From Gracilaria vermiculophylla (Eukaryota > Rhodophyta > Florideophyceae > Gracilariales > Gracilariaceae), in assembly GCA_019155205.2 (NCBI GenBank), contig JAHNZQ020000308.1, positions 72,493 through 136,492 on the forward strand: a stretch of DNA of 64,000 nucleotides. The letters run 5' to 3'. This document shows positions 18,420 through 30,105 of the stretch, one piece after another. How positions within the stretch are numbered: position 1 is the stretch's first letter; each line of letters begins with the position of its first letter. The position numbers and the translations under genes are program-made. The notes beneath the pieces are model-generated. The model worked only from the letters and a program-made list of their open reading frames with translations, had not been told where the DNA came from and did not search any database.

Positions 18420-20261
18420 GCAGACGCATCTATCCGCCTGGATCAAACTGGGAGAAATTTGCAGCGCTTGCTCGGAAACTGAAATTCTCGAAAGCAACAT
18501 GAAACAGGCAGGTCCCAGAAGTAGATTTTGACAAGCTGAAGAACCGTCGTCGTTCGTATTCCATATGTTGACCCAAGCGTCAACCAAAACTATTGCAATC
18601 ATTAAGATAACTCTGGGAGAAAGTCCCGTAAGAGTGTATTCTTCGGAAACCCTACATACGTTATGAGCGATAAACACAGTAGTGTACAGTTTGAACTAAA
18701 GCTTCTATCTTCCCGGTTTAGCGATGATTGGTCGGTAGAATACACTCAATTTGCGTCGGACTTGCACATATGCAAGATATGTTTTTGAGACACAGGCAAA
18801 GGAAAGTAGAAGCAGAATCACTCTGTCTCCGTCCGTAATCAAACCTTGGAGGTCGGTTTATAGAACTGTGCCTAAGAAGTCCCATCCAATATCGCAGGCT
18901 TCTGACGTCAAATTTCCAGCAAATGGTTTGGTGTTCTCAAGCTATCTACATGTGTGATAAAGCATGAGGTAGTCTCTGGAGCATTCATAAAACACGAAAT
19001 CCTTCTAGGTTCTTCCTTTTTTTATTGGGGACATTAACTTCTTACTTCTAGGCTGAAGGAAAGTCTCCAAGGATAGAGGTAGTTTTTTACATTGGTACGG
19101 ACATCAACTTCCTGTTAGTACTCGAAGATGACTCTTCTCTTCTTTCTTGTTTATTAGAATTTGCAGGGGGAAAAGCATTGCCGAGTGCATTCCCCCGTTT
19201 GAAAGAACAATTTGACTAACTGCATATCTTTATCTTCTTTATTGTGGTCTGTCGCACTAGATTACGAGGCGAAAAGAGTTGTATCTCTGAAAATCTGGAA
19301 ATCTGGAAATCTTATAGGACCAAGAAAAGAGTGATGCTGCATCTCTCTCATCGTTTTAAAAGTATATAATAAGCCCACGTCTCCGTAAACTAATCATCGT
19401 ATGTCGAAAAATAACGGTAATCGGCTTGTACTTCTTCTTTATAGTAGTCATTGCTTTCTTACCCTAGAGCTGATGAAAGACAGGAATTGAGGCTATTTCT
19501 TAAGGAAGGCCAAAAAAAAGTCTGTGGTTTACTTCTGCTTAACTGTAGGATATTGAATCCACAGTTCTTGGGAGCGTTAGCTAGCAGAGCCCGACGGGTG
19601 GCTCTAGTTTATCAAGCTTTTCTTAAAAGTTGTTCCACGACCCCAGTAATTTCCGCAGAACAACTTGCAGTCGGAGACTTCTCGTTGTTAAGAAAGCCCT
19701 GCTTTAACGAGGGATAAGATGGTAGTCCGTTAATTGCCACTGAAGCACGCCAAGCGTACCTTGTGTACCGATAAGATTCATATACTAAAATTAATCTCAA
19801 ATGTTGTGCTCCATAAAGATTGCAAAAGAATAAGCAAAACAAATTCCAACTCGCAGTGTACACCCAGCTTTGTTTATAGAGTGACAGATAATGAGAAAGT
19901 CCAACTTGCCGAATGTATTGAGAAGAGACCGACGGGGTCTCGTCCTTCTCAAGCGTCTACAATAGTGTTGTACTGGGCCAAAAGGCGATGCCTTTTTCTC
20001 AGCAATACAACTCCTCAATTTGAGAAACGACTGCTATTCGTTCTGCTGATTCCTGCAGTTTGCCTTTTTTTAAATTTTTTTACTCTGATTTCCATCAACC
20101 AAGTACGTAGACAAAGAACGTGAACTGCCCATCGAACGTTGAGCATGACGATATGGTTATGTTTCCCTTCGTCATTACTCCAGGCTGTTTCTGCCGCTAA
20201 CCGAGTTAGACTCCCCGAAGAGAATGTCATGTTTTGTTCATGAAACTGCAATCTCCCAACC
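18420..20261. other. Intergenic, no gene supported
   Basis: About 1.8 kb, T-rich in places, between the SNF2-like and the WD40/solenoid genes. Short ORFs (19451-19717, 19734-20123) lack family features. No repeat or RNA gene recognised. Confidence 0.5.
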
Positions 20262-23200
20262 ATGGAAGTACAGCTTCGATGCATTGCTTCACACCCATAC
20301 GGTTTCAAAAGTAGCCCTGAATATGCACTCTCTGCATCTCAGCCTCGACTTCTCTCAGCCAACAAAGATCTCATCGCAGATCACAACATCGTGACAAATG
20401 CCGTCCGCATTACTTTGCGCACCACTTCGACAGTCGACAAGTTGGTTCACATTGGTGGCTCTAAATCGTTCCTTGCTTTTCTACACGACGGCCACATCGT
20501 GTCATATGTAGATAGTCCTCATGCTATATATCTTGCTGACGAACGCCCCTTCGATACTGGCCGATCTGTCACGATGGCATCTGGCAGTGCTCGTGGGCAG
20601 CATGCAGTATTCGTGAAGGCTGACAGCCCAAGCATTTGGTGCGTGCGTGTTCAAAGCGATGGGGAAATATCAAAACCGTTTAAACTTAGAAGCCACATAG
20701 ATGGAAATCAGAACAATGTTGGTGTTGTTGATGGAGTCCTATCTCGTGTTCGTGGAAAAGTCGCCACAAGTGCGAAGTCCCGCTTGTGTCCTATCTCAGC
20801 AGTTTCCGTTCATGATGAGATTCCGAGAGTAGCTGCCGTCTACGAGAACGGTATTGTTCGTGTGTGGGATATCGCCAAGAAAGAGGTACAAAGCTGTTTT
20901 GATGTCCAGCTTCTAATGGCGGAGAAACCAATAGATATTGCTCTTCATCCGTTTCGGAATGTCGTCATTGTCTGCACGAACTTAGGGCGAATAATAGCGT
21001 TTAATGTTCAGACTGGTACATACAGGCGCGGAGACCAGCCGGGGTTTGCATGTTCACGGGTGCGCGAAACAAAGAGACGATTTCGAGCCATGTGTTTCAC
21101 GAAGACCAGGCCTGGATATTTATTGCTCTTAACAACATCTAATCGAATAGTCGTCAAAATGATTAACTCCGCTAACATGATTGTTTCGAGCTCACGGTTT
21201 CCAAAACCTTCCCGTTTGCCTTCGTTACTGGATGACTCCCTATCGATTGCACAGAAAGGCCATGGAAATGACCGCAGTCAAAAGAATATTAGAGCTCCGG
21301 CTACATTGAAAACTGAACCAGCTTTTGGGCTCTTCTCGTGTACTTTGGATTCCACTGCGAATGTCTATGTGTTCCAATCTTCTGTTTCTGGTCTTCCCGC
21401 GATTCAGAGGCCCATAACCTCTGGTATTGACTCCGGGTTCTCTTTCAAGAGTGGGGATATGTTCAGCGGACCTATACTTGTTGATTCAGACAGTTTAGTA
21501 GTCCACAAAGGATGTCTATTTCGTTATGACCTCGGTAACGAGCAATTAAGCTTTTGTTGCCAACTACCTCCCGGAGAAGTACAAAGCCTTGATGTCGCTC
21601 GTGATACCGACGGATTCTGCTTTGGCGCTCTGATATTTTACCTCGGAGAAAACGATGCTGAAAACAACTCTTACGCTGATCCTGAACCTCCAGATAAATA
21701 CGTTCTCTGTACGAAACGTGAAAACGAACAGTGGAATGTATCGGAGCCTGCAGGTGGCAAAACCGGATGCTTTCTTGGTGCTTACGGCGAACAGGACAAA
21801 ATATTTATCGTATCAAGCTCGGGGTCATCTGCGACGATCTTCTCGTTCGCGGCACCTTCCACGAAACCAGGCATGCAACAAGTTCGCCAATCGCGAGGTG
21901 TTCAACGTTTCAAGTTGGTCAGCGGTGGGGTAAGGAGAGTGTTTCGGACACCGTTTGCAAGATGGAACGCAGTATTGTATCATGATACTGACAACAACCG
22001 ACTGGTCGTGTCCAAAAATGCATTTGAATCAGACTCATATGCGCGTGATAGTTATCAAGAAACTGCTCGGGCGTTTGCAATGGATGATGACACAGCTGTA
22101 CCACTGAGGGAAAATGAAGTAGTTGTGGATGTGCGATGGCAGAAGTTGCCATCTCGTTCGGAACAATACATTGGGGCGATTATGACCGATCGGCGAATCT
22201 TTTTCGTTCGACATGTTCTCAGTGTGCACTCCGTCTTTGAAATGCAAAGCCTCCTAAGAAGAGTGGTACCTTTCTGCGTTCCAAATATTTCATGGGTTGG
22301 GCCATCCATCTTACTGGCGCATGGTAACTCTGTGTTTTCCATTGCTTTGAACAGTCAAGCAGACTTGGTGGCCAATCTCAGCAACGGAGGACATCTTCCC
22401 GCTATGATTGCTTGTTTGCCGGACAGGATTGTATATACGACGACAAGCCATGATCCAAGTCAGTGCTGTCTTGCTGTCGCCACGCGGCCGTATAGCCCGG
22501 TCTCAAGTACAATTAGGGGCATGCTTTCCTTCGAAAGCTTGAAAACTCGGCGTTCTCCAGACCTAGCTGACAAAGTGAAAGCAATTCTGGATACTCACGA
22601 TGCATCACAAGCCTCAGCGGAATTAACCGATTCTCTCATAGAGAATAACCTAACACCCCTTGCATACCTTATATCTGTTTCTGCCGAGGGGAAGGGCAGC
22701 TTGTCGCCATTGCGCCGTTCTGCTCTTCTGGGGAGATTAGGCGACTTCAAAGGGGCGCTGACCATACTGGAGGAAGAATATGCGCGTTTACCCTCATCCG
22801 CGGAGTTTCATGGTGGAACAGAGTTGTTCCGCATGATCCAGCGGACCCTGAACATGTCTTTTGCGGCTGGGGACTTTGCTGTGGGGCGCAGATGTGCTAC
22901 GTTGCTAGGCCGAAAAGGAACGTTTTCTGCGTTCGTGGACACAGAAGGAGGGTATGCTGCTCTTCGATCGGTGATTACATCTGCTCGCATATCAAGGAAC
23001 AACTATCTTCTCGAGGTGTTGCAGCCATTGGTGGAGAAAAGCTCTGTGAGCAGCATTGCCACAGATTCGTCGATGATTGTGAAGCCCACAGATCGACAAA
23101 ACTTGCAAAGAGCTATCAAGGCGGTGAACGCCTCTGCCATTTCATTAGGGTCTGTGGATCAGCATGTCGTCATGGTAAGAATTCCGGAATTGCAAGATGG

Positions 23201-24320
23201 AGAAGGACGCATATTGCCCGCTCAGAAGAAGAAGTTGGAGCCCAACACGCCAAAGGATGTTAGTGACAGATTAATGGTCTTGAGACGGGAGGTATTCCAT
23301 GATTTTGAAACCGCAAGTGAGCATACAGGTTTATCATATGGTGCAGATGAATTTGACGGAAATGATGCAACTGTAATGAAAACGGAAAAGCTGTCCGGTG
23401 ACGGTTGGCAAGAAGCGCAAGCGGACTCTTCAGAAGATGATCTGTTTGGCAGCGCGAGAGAAGGGAATCGACCGCAAGGCAGAAATGAGGAAGGGGTGAT
23501 GCAGGAATCAACGGGAGCAATGGGTGATGGGGATCTATCCGAAGTAGCGAGAAGGAACACCGAAGAGACGCGACGCATGATTGTTAGACAAAAGGAAAAG
23601 AATGACGCTGCTTTTCTCGAAATGAAAGCAGCGACGCAGCAAATGGTGGTATCTCAACGAAGTCTTCATGACCTGGGAGTACCCTCGGGAAGCACGCGTG
23701 CCCCGGAGCTTTTCGAGCGCTCTGTTCGTAAGTATTCCAACAAACGCTTCGTAGCGGCTCAAAAAGAGCTTGACAGCGCACTGCGCTCAATTGCACGCGG
23801 TAGGGAACGTGGCATAGGAGCGGCTCCAGAGCTACTGAATGGAATCGTTTTCTACCAGATGGCCTGTCGTATCCGCATTGCAATGGAAGAGATAGCCAGC
23901 GGAGAACACGCCAATACGGTCCCTGGAAGAGTAACTTATTCACAACTGGCAATCGGACTTACAAAGCTACAACTATCGATCCCGGATCGTATTGACGGTC
24001 TAATCCAAGCAGTGGATGCGAACATTCTGCTAGGAAACTTTGGAAGCGCAGCTCAGTACATGCGTATCATCAAAGAATTAGGAGTGCCGGACGATTTACG
24101 AGCTTCTCTTAGAGACAAATACGCAGTTTGTCAGGCGAGAGGATTCGTCGATACTATGCCGCAATCAGTGGGAATGGTGTGTTTTCAAACTCTGAAGGTG
24201 ATTGGAACATCCCGATTCTTGCGATGTACAGTATGTCCAGCGTTGTTTGCCATGGACGCAGGGATAACTGCATCGAATATATGTCCATGTTGTGGCGTGG
24301 GTCAAGTGATTTTGTCGTAG
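20262..24320 (+). CDS. TSET/TPLATE-complex beta-propeller subunit (TWD40-2/TTRAY-like)
   Basis: A 1352-residue protein with an N-terminal beta-propeller region (about 1-700; a recognisable WD unit at AAVYENGIVRVWDIAKKEVQSC), an alpha-solenoid (about 760-960), an acidic linker (1000-1130) and a C-terminal helical part ending in a two-CxxC zinc ribbon (RCTVCPALF...NICPCCGVG). The architecture is that of COPI alpha/beta'-like coats. The blocks SWVGPSILLAHGNSVF, MTDRRIFFVRHV and the end zinc ribbon fit the plant TWD40-2 subunit of the endocytic TPLATE complex (TTRAY of Dictyostelium TSET) better than coatomer alpha. It would act on clathrin-associated membranes at the plasma membrane. The start at 20262 has a good context (CAACCATGG). 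Intronless. COPI alpha/beta' is the main alternative. Confidence 0.72.
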   Translation: MEVQLRCIASHPYGFKSSPEYALSASQPRLLSANKDLIADHNIVTNAVRITLRTTSTVDKLVHIGGSKSFLAFLHDGHIVSYVDSPHAIYLADERPFDTGRSVTMASGSARGQHAVFVKADSPSIWCVRVQSDGEISKPFKLRSHIDGNQNNVGVVDGVLSRVRGKVATSAKSRLCPISAVSVHDEIPRVAAVYENGIVRVWDIAKKEVQSCFDVQLLMAEKPIDIALHPFRNVVIVCTNLGRIIAFNVQTGTYRRGDQPGFACSRVRETKRRFRAMCFTKTRPGYLLLLTTSNRIVVKMINSANMIVSSSRFPKPSRLPSLLDDSLSIAQKGHGNDRSQKNIRAPATLKTEPAFGLFSCTLDSTANVYVFQSSVSGLPAIQRPITSGIDSGFSFKSGDMFSGPILVDSDSLVVHKGCLFRYDLGNEQLSFCCQLPPGEVQSLDVARDTDGFCFGALIFYLGENDAENNSYADPEPPDKYVLCTKRENEQWNVSEPAGGKTGCFLGAYGEQDKIFIVSSSGSSATIFSFAAPSTKPGMQQVRQSRGVQRFKLVSGGVRRVFRTPFARWNAVLYHDTDNNRLVVSKNAFESDSYARDSYQETARAFAMDDDTAVPLRENEVVVDVRWQKLPSRSEQYIGAIMTDRRIFFVRHVLSVHSVFEMQSLLRRVVPFCVPNISWVGPSILLAHGNSVFSIALNSQADLVANLSNGGHLPAMIACLPDRIVYTTTSHDPSQCCLAVATRPYSPVSSTIRGMLSFESLKTRRSPDLADKVKAILDTHDASQASAELTDSLIENNLTPLAYLISVSAEGKGSLSPLRRSALLGRLGDFKGALTILEEEYARLPSSAEFHGGTELFRMIQRTLNMSFAAGDFAVGRRCATLLGRKGTFSAFVDTEGGYAALRSVITSARISRNNYLLEVLQPLVEKSSVSSIATDSSMIVKPTDRQNLQRAIKAVNASAISLGSVDQHVVMVRIPELQDGEGRILPAQKKKLEPNTPKDVSDRLMVLRREVFHDFETASEHTGLSYGADEFDGNDATVMKTEKLSGDGWQEAQADSSEDDLFGSAREGNRPQGRNEEGVMQESTGAMGDGDLSEVARRNTEETRRMIVRQKEKNDAAFLEMKAATQQMVVSQRSLHDLGVPSGSTRAPELFERSVRKYSNKRFVAAQKELDSALRSIARGRERGIGAAPELLNGIVFYQMACRIRIAMEEIASGEHANTVPGRVTYSQLAIGLTKLQLSIPDRIDGLIQAVDANILLGNFGSAAQYMRIIKELGVPDDLRASLRDKYAVCQARGFVDTMPQSVGMVCFQTLKVIGTSRFLRCTVCPALFAMDAGITASNICPCCGVGQVILS

Positions 24321-25110
24321 CTTCGAAACGCTCACGGGATTCCGGTGACGTTGGCGTGCACAGCAGCGCATGGCTTGTATGGTGCCGGGTGGGGGGCTTC
24401 CCCTGCACGGCTGTTGACCGCTTCTGACATTAGAGATGAGGGTATCGCGTACTCAGATTGATTCTTTTGTTGTCCTAAATTGAGAAAGATACTTTTGAAC
24501 TGTAACCAGTGGTCCTGCTTCCTATCAAAGACAGCCTCTCTCTGGGTTTGCGGCGAAGAAAGCCAACGATTCGCCGCAAGCTGATTGCCATCAACGCGTC
24601 TTTTTTTATACCTTCATATGTAAAGCGCGGGAACCACTGCCTTTCGATTTGATTGGATATAATGCTCGACGGTTCTAAGCAGCACTGTATGACGAATGCG
24701 CAAAACGACGCGCGTGTTCGGCCTGTTGGGCCTGTCATTCAAACAGAGTGGCGAGAACGAACATTTCCTATGTATCGAATTAAATTAGTCCTCTCTGTGC
24801 TTTGGAAAGCTTTCCAATGAGCTTCGAAAGCGAATTTGCCGAAGGTCGTGAGCGGACAAGACTCTTACGGATCGTCACCACAAACAGGGCGTTCATACAT
24901 GCGTGCGGAGCGGAAACATAGTTGGTTCACACGAAGCCGCGTGGTTGCTCTTTCATTTCAATTGAGATTACACATTGAGACTAAGCATCTTGCTCAGCTT
25001 TAGTTCGCTCCAGTGTACACTTCGGGCTTAGTCAAACTGTCGTGAATGGGTCTCTTCGGGAGATGCAAGATACGTGACGCCGAATAGGGTCTTTTAACGC
25101 CCAAAACGCT
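24321..25110. other. Intergenic, no gene supported
   Basis: About 790 bp between two plus-strand genes. Short ORFs on both strands around 24128-24427 overlap the end of the upstream gene and are shadows. No repeat seen. Confidence 0.5.
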
Positions 25111-26478
25111 ATGTCAACATTGAAACATATCCTGATCATTCACCCAGACGACAGCAGCGTGTTGGTAACCGAAACCAATCGCCTACCGGCCGTCAGATTG
25201 CAAAAGGACTACATGTCGGATCTTCAGGAGACATGTGCGGTCGTTGAGAACGTTGTGCAAGCTTCATTTCGGTTGGATTTCTTACGTGCTGAAGCGGAGG
25301 AGTTGTGCGGTCCACACTACGTGCCTGCCCTCCTCATCTTTCTTCCGTGCGACGACAAGCTCGAGGCGCCCCGGTCGTATAAGTGGGTGTCTCAGAACCA
25401 AGTTGGCAGAATTTTGATTGTTCCAGTCAAACAGTCGGTCGTGAGATACATGAATGAGTATAAGACGCTCGGCCTGGATGTACACTGTGAGTCTTTGCGA
25501 CCGTATTCCAGAGCAAACTGGCTTTCCGAGGCATCAGCTTGGCTGAAAGACAATGTAAGGCGTTTTACTGACACTGAAGTCACAAGCATCGAAAAGGTTA
25601 CCACTGGTATGAGTGGTTGTGTCCTGCGCGCAGAAACAGAAACTCGTTCCATCTTTTATATGAAAGCTGTAATTCCGTCGGATCACGACGAAGTAATCGT
25701 TGCTTGCGCATTGAGTAGAATAATGCCTTATCACTTTCGCAAGCCTCTCGTCGTCGATTTGGAAAGAAGGTGGATGCTTATGGAGGACTATGGATCCGCC
25801 ATAGATGAACACGAAATTGTCAAAAGTGAAAATTTAGGAGTACGGCGTCAAATATTAGAAGAGTGGGCTGGTATACAAGAAGCATCCGTGGAGGTCGTGG
25901 ATGAACTCGAAAAGGCGGGCGTACCCTTACTCGATGCCAAGCAAATCAGAGAGAGGTTGGAAGCGATGGTTCGGGATCCCCAATGGTATGAAGCTCAGCT
26001 TGCCGAAATCAGACGAAAATCGCTGAAGGAATATGGAGAAGAACAATACAAGCTTAAATTCTTGACGTATGCAAGAAGTGTTCTCAACAAGGTATCAGGT
26101 TTTCGGGTACCACTTACTCTTGTGCACGGAGATCTCCAGCCAGTTAATGTGTTGAGGAGTGGAGATAATGATTTTACATTTTTTGACTTTGAAGCGACAT
26201 CAATCAGCTTCCCGTTGCTGGACGCAATTGACTTTACATTCAGCTGTGGGTATCAATATGTGACCCACGAAGAGCTGGGATTCTACCTTGACAGATGGAA
26301 ACGATATGAGAGTGTGGACAGATTGAAGTTGATGTTTGATCTCCTTCATGAGGTGTACTACCTTTTAAGCACGTTAAAACAATACACCAGCTGGCAGAGG
26401 TCGGAAGAAAGTGAAAAGCTTCTTTTCTTCAGAGAGATGGGATCTCCTGTATCAGAACGAGTTTTTGAGAGTGCGTAG
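25111..26478 (+). CDS. Nudix-like plus aminoglycoside-phosphotransferase-fold protein
   Basis: 455 residues. The first 120 or so (KHILIIHPDDSSVLVTE, YVPALLIFLPCDDK, YKWVSQNQV) look like a Nudix-related fold but lack an intact Nudix box (GX5EX7REUXEEXGU). From about 155 a kinase fold of the APH/choline-kinase superfamily begins. The catalytic HGDLQPVNVL lies at about 339-348 and the metal-binding Asp in FFDFEATSISF near 359. A Lys in YMKAVIP is a candidate ATP-binding residue. This two-domain layout is known from uncharacterised phosphotransferases; the substrate is unknown and nothing here shows antibiotic resistance. ATG at 25111; intronless; a full set of kinase-fold landmarks suggests an active enzyme. 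Confidence 0.82.
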   Translation: MSTLKHILIIHPDDSSVLVTETNRLPAVRLQKDYMSDLQETCAVVENVVQASFRLDFLRAEAEELCGPHYVPALLIFLPCDDKLEAPRSYKWVSQNQVGRILIVPVKQSVVRYMNEYKTLGLDVHCESLRPYSRANWLSEASAWLKDNVRRFTDTEVTSIEKVTTGMSGCVLRAETETRSIFYMKAVIPSDHDEVIVACALSRIMPYHFRKPLVVDLERRWMLMEDYGSAIDEHEIVKSENLGVRRQILEEWAGIQEASVEVVDELEKAGVPLLDAKQIRERLEAMVRDPQWYEAQLAEIRRKSLKEYGEEQYKLKFLTYARSVLNKVSGFRVPLTLVHGDLQPVNVLRSGDNDFTFFDFEATSISFPLLDAIDFTFSCGYQYVTHEELGFYLDRWKRYESVDRLKLMFDLLHEVYYLLSTLKQYTSWQRSEESEKLLFFREMGSPVSERVFESA

Positions 26479-29400
26479 ATAACATTGCAAGTACGATCAC
26501 ACTGCGCAATGAAAGCTTCTCTTCCCTCGCTGATTGAAGGGGCAAAAAGCTGTTCAGTCCTCGAACTATTGTGATGTTTTCGGTTCAGAGTTGGTTATTG
26601 TCTGCGTTTGTGGACAAGTTCTATTTGCTGGAGCAATTGTTCTTTGCCGTGGCGAAATCTTCCTATCAGAACCACTCAATAGAGCCTGTTTTCTTCAGCA
26701 TTGAACCCTAACTTTTCATAGATTCTCAGAACATACCCATGCACATGAACAGGTTGCTGTGAGATTCAGCTTTCCGAACGGAAAATATCAAAAAATATAG
26801 CTCTCCGTTACAACTCTTAAAACTCTGCTCCCTGTCTGAAAGCAAGAAATCTTCCTTGCGAAAAAAGCCCTTGAACTTCATCTCACGTGACGAGCTGAAA
26901 AAAAAAATCTTCTCCAACATAATACATGTGATCATTGGGCTCGGAGGCTGGTCGTAATGCTGTATCAAGAATCGTACATATGAAATTTTTTTAATGTGCT
27001 TTCCACGCGGGCGAAAGGCGTAAGTTGCATAACAATAGTATTCCCAGAGTTGTCGCAACCATATAATGTATGCTTTTATCACGACTTTGTCGTAGTCTGC
27101 GTTTTAATACCTTAAAGAGTTTGGTGGTTGAAAAGCGTTTTTCCCATTCATTGCGAGCATGCTGATTAGAGAACACTTGTAAGTAACATGCTGTCGGTCT
27201 CCGCTAGATGAATCGTCATCACCTTCGCCTATGACAGTTATCTGCTGGACGTTTGCATCATTGAATTGTTTTCTAGAGTATTCCTGGTGTACGACGCTGG
27301 GGCAAGAGGTCCACTGCCCTAATTTGATCTGGCTGAAGTCCCAGTATGTTCATCAGACGCTTGCAAAATGAAATGAGTAGAATCTGAAAGAAATGTCTCT
27401 TAGTCTTTTTTGAATGGAGAACGAAAGTCTCTTGTTCTTCTTTTTTTCGCTTCACTGTGTGCTTCTGGGCTTTGATCTGAATAAGCGGAAGAGCTCCTCG
27501 TACTGAAGAGTCTCTTTCTAGCTAGGAACAACCGATCGCAAGTTTCCCGCAGCGCGCTTCCGTCAATTTTCGGTTTGTCTTCTCTTGCGTCCGTCCAATA
27601 ATTCTGTTATCCAAGGATATTAACAAAACAACGTCATCATGTCTCATTCGTCGTTTATGGAAAGACGATGGTCAATTGTTAATCTTTTTTCAAACACGTG
27701 TCTCGAAAACGGACCTAAGGTAGTATCGATCTGGCTCTCATCAACATGCACTGCTAAGCTTGAAGGCATCATCCAAAGAATTGTCAAAACGTTCGGCAAT
27801 GATTTTTGGTTTTCGTGTTGATTTTGAGCCATCTTGACAACAGCAGGACCACATGAATTAAACCTGAAGGCTATGCTGTTTGAATTAAATCGGAAGGCTA
27901 ATCGGTATTCTCTCTCTGGATCTCGCCAGGGTTTTCGTCCAGAAAGAAGACCTGATTAGCAAGCCTTCATTCAGTTTCGAAAAAATAATTGATCCCGACA
28001 ATAAAGAAAAAGAAAGAGATCTCGCTGACACATTAGCGTAGTCCTTTGGTTCGAATCCAAAGTAAACCGAGACCCCTGATGCATGCACAATGCATTATCC
28101 ACTTGATTAACTCAGTGAATTTGCGAGATCTTGTATGCTATTGGACAGACTTGAAGGATTGCCGCACAGGGCTTCGATAACAGCCAATGCCGACAAAGTT
28201 GAAGCACTGGGAAAATCTAAAGTATGAAGTATGTCTACTCCCTAATCCATACACTACCAAAAGACTGCCCTTCAACTTGTCTCTCCAAGCAATGACTTCG
28301 AGTTCATCCCATTATACATGTTAAAAATGTTGCATTCTTTCAGATGTGGGCAGCTTTTTTTCATTCCTGACTGTTTTTAAGAATACATCTACGTACAACG
28401 AGGTCTTCGCTGCTTTCCGCATCTACGTGGCAGTTTCAGCGCTCTACTTCGTTTGGCCGAGTACGACGAATCTGAAATCAACGATTCTCGAACACAGTGT
28501 GCAACTAAATAATATGCACCCTTGCTCGTCTTCTTTGCATCATCTTTTCTACGTCAATTACGATTCCGGTTGTACATAAGACAAGTATAGCTGTCTCGGG
28601 ACCACCACTTCGAAATTCAATATGTCTGCCGAGAACTGCGACTGTTATCTGTTCCTGATCTCTGCTCGAAACCTTTCGGGTTCGCTTTATTGCCCACCAA
28701 ATCGTTCTTGTTGTTCCTGAATCATTTCGGTGATGCTCAGTGCTATGAGAAGAACGCGAGGTCGTAAGTCGCTTCTCTGTTGATGCGCTCTTGAGAAGCC
28801 TGATGGAGGAAAATGCATGAAGAATGGTGGGCGAGAGATTAAAACCATCAGAAAAAAAAACAAGATAAGATAGACCGCGCTGACATTCTCGGGTGTTGTA
28901 AGTTAATGCGATGATTTGCTTTGTTATGCGGCACATGTGACAGAGCTCTGTATAGCAAGTATCGGTAGAGGACACGGAGCTGACAGTTCGCAGCAATTTC
29001 TTGTCGACGACCAAATGCGTAGCTCAGGGTGAAAAAAGAGCGGAGCGAATATTCTACGTTAGAGATGAAAGATAGTTCGGTTTGCCTGCTTACATCGTGT
29101 AAACCTATGTAGAAGGCAAAATCTTTCACAGCTTAAGAGTTGTGGTTTGATTAGAGGAAAACCCATTTCCCTTTGCATATCCCCAGACCATCAACGGATG
29201 AAGCTTAGACATAGAAGAACAAACGTGACGCTATTTCCTCGCTTATTTCGTATAATTGTAGTGCTCATGTGATGGACACACAGAGGTATGGGCGTTGCTG
29301 CAGTGTTTCGCCGAGGAAATCTGATGAAGAGGGTCAAACAGAAAAACGAGGAGCGAGAAAAGTGATCAATCACAGGATCCGTTCATACTGTAAAACGGAG

Positions 29401-30105
29401 CGTGCTGGACATGGCTGCTGGACATGGCGTCTGTACATGGCTGCTGGACATGGCTGCTGGACATGGCTGCTTGACATGGCCTAACTTGGAACGATACTGT
29501 ACCCCTTCGAGTAATATTACGTCATAAAGTGTAACGCATTCAAGACATGGAATCATTTGCTTCAACGCGATCATCACCGTGATGATTTTGAGAATCATAA
29601 TGATCTCATCACAATATTCCATGGCATCGAGTGAGGGCGCCTGTGGGTTTGTAGTATTGCCTCCAGCCATGAACCTGGAGAGCAATGCGCTTCAGCGAAC
29701 AATGAAGTTTGCAAATTTATTCAAAGATGTCTTTTGAAAGGATGCGTTCAAGTGTCAACACTCAGGGGTTCCAGAGAGGCTCGGTACTCCTCTCTATAGC
29801 TCACCCTCCACACGGGGTGTGGCTCGTGAACTGAGGAGCTTCCAACGTGTTGCGCGGCCAATGACACGGTCAGCCGTGCTTGAAAGATACGCGCTTCGGC
29901 GCCTTGATACACGGAGAGTTTCTGTGAATGTGAATGCTATCTCTCGTGTGAAAGACATTGATATACGGAATAAGTAGAATATGGGCAAAGCTGAGAGCGG
30001 TATGTAAAAATGACCGCTGTTCCACTTCCGAGGAACTTGAAAGGGTTGGTGCGCCATACTATTCGTCAAAGTATGCTTGTGTTTGGAGCCAAACCTGTAC
30101 CACCG
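26479..30105. other. Long AT-richer intergenic region, no gene supported
   Basis: About 3.6 kb. The longest ORF (28505-29014, minus, 169 codons) is Ser/Thr/Arg-rich with no recognisable domain and I do not call it. It contains a 13-bp minisatellite (29402-29479). A perfect tRNA-T-arm-like hairpin at 28045-28063 lacks the rest of a tRNA. Confidence 0.4.
29402..29479. repeat. Minisatellite, 13-bp unit x6
   Basis: Six tandem copies of CTGCTGGACATGG with few differences (copy 1 starts GTG, copy 3 reads CGTCTGTACATGG, copy 6 CTGCTTGACATGG). Confidence 0.92.

Noticed and set aside
28045..28063. Perfect tRNA T-arm-like hairpin (CTTTGGTTCGAATCCAAAG)
   Set aside because: No matching acceptor stem or D-arm, and the putative anticodon stem has a 6-nt loop. 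The hairpin also reads as palindrome on both strands, so it is not a tRNA gene.
28505..29014. 169-codon minus ORF in the 26.5-30.1 kb spacer
   Set aside because: Long but Ser/Thr/Arg-rich with no domain or homologous pattern; likely chance.
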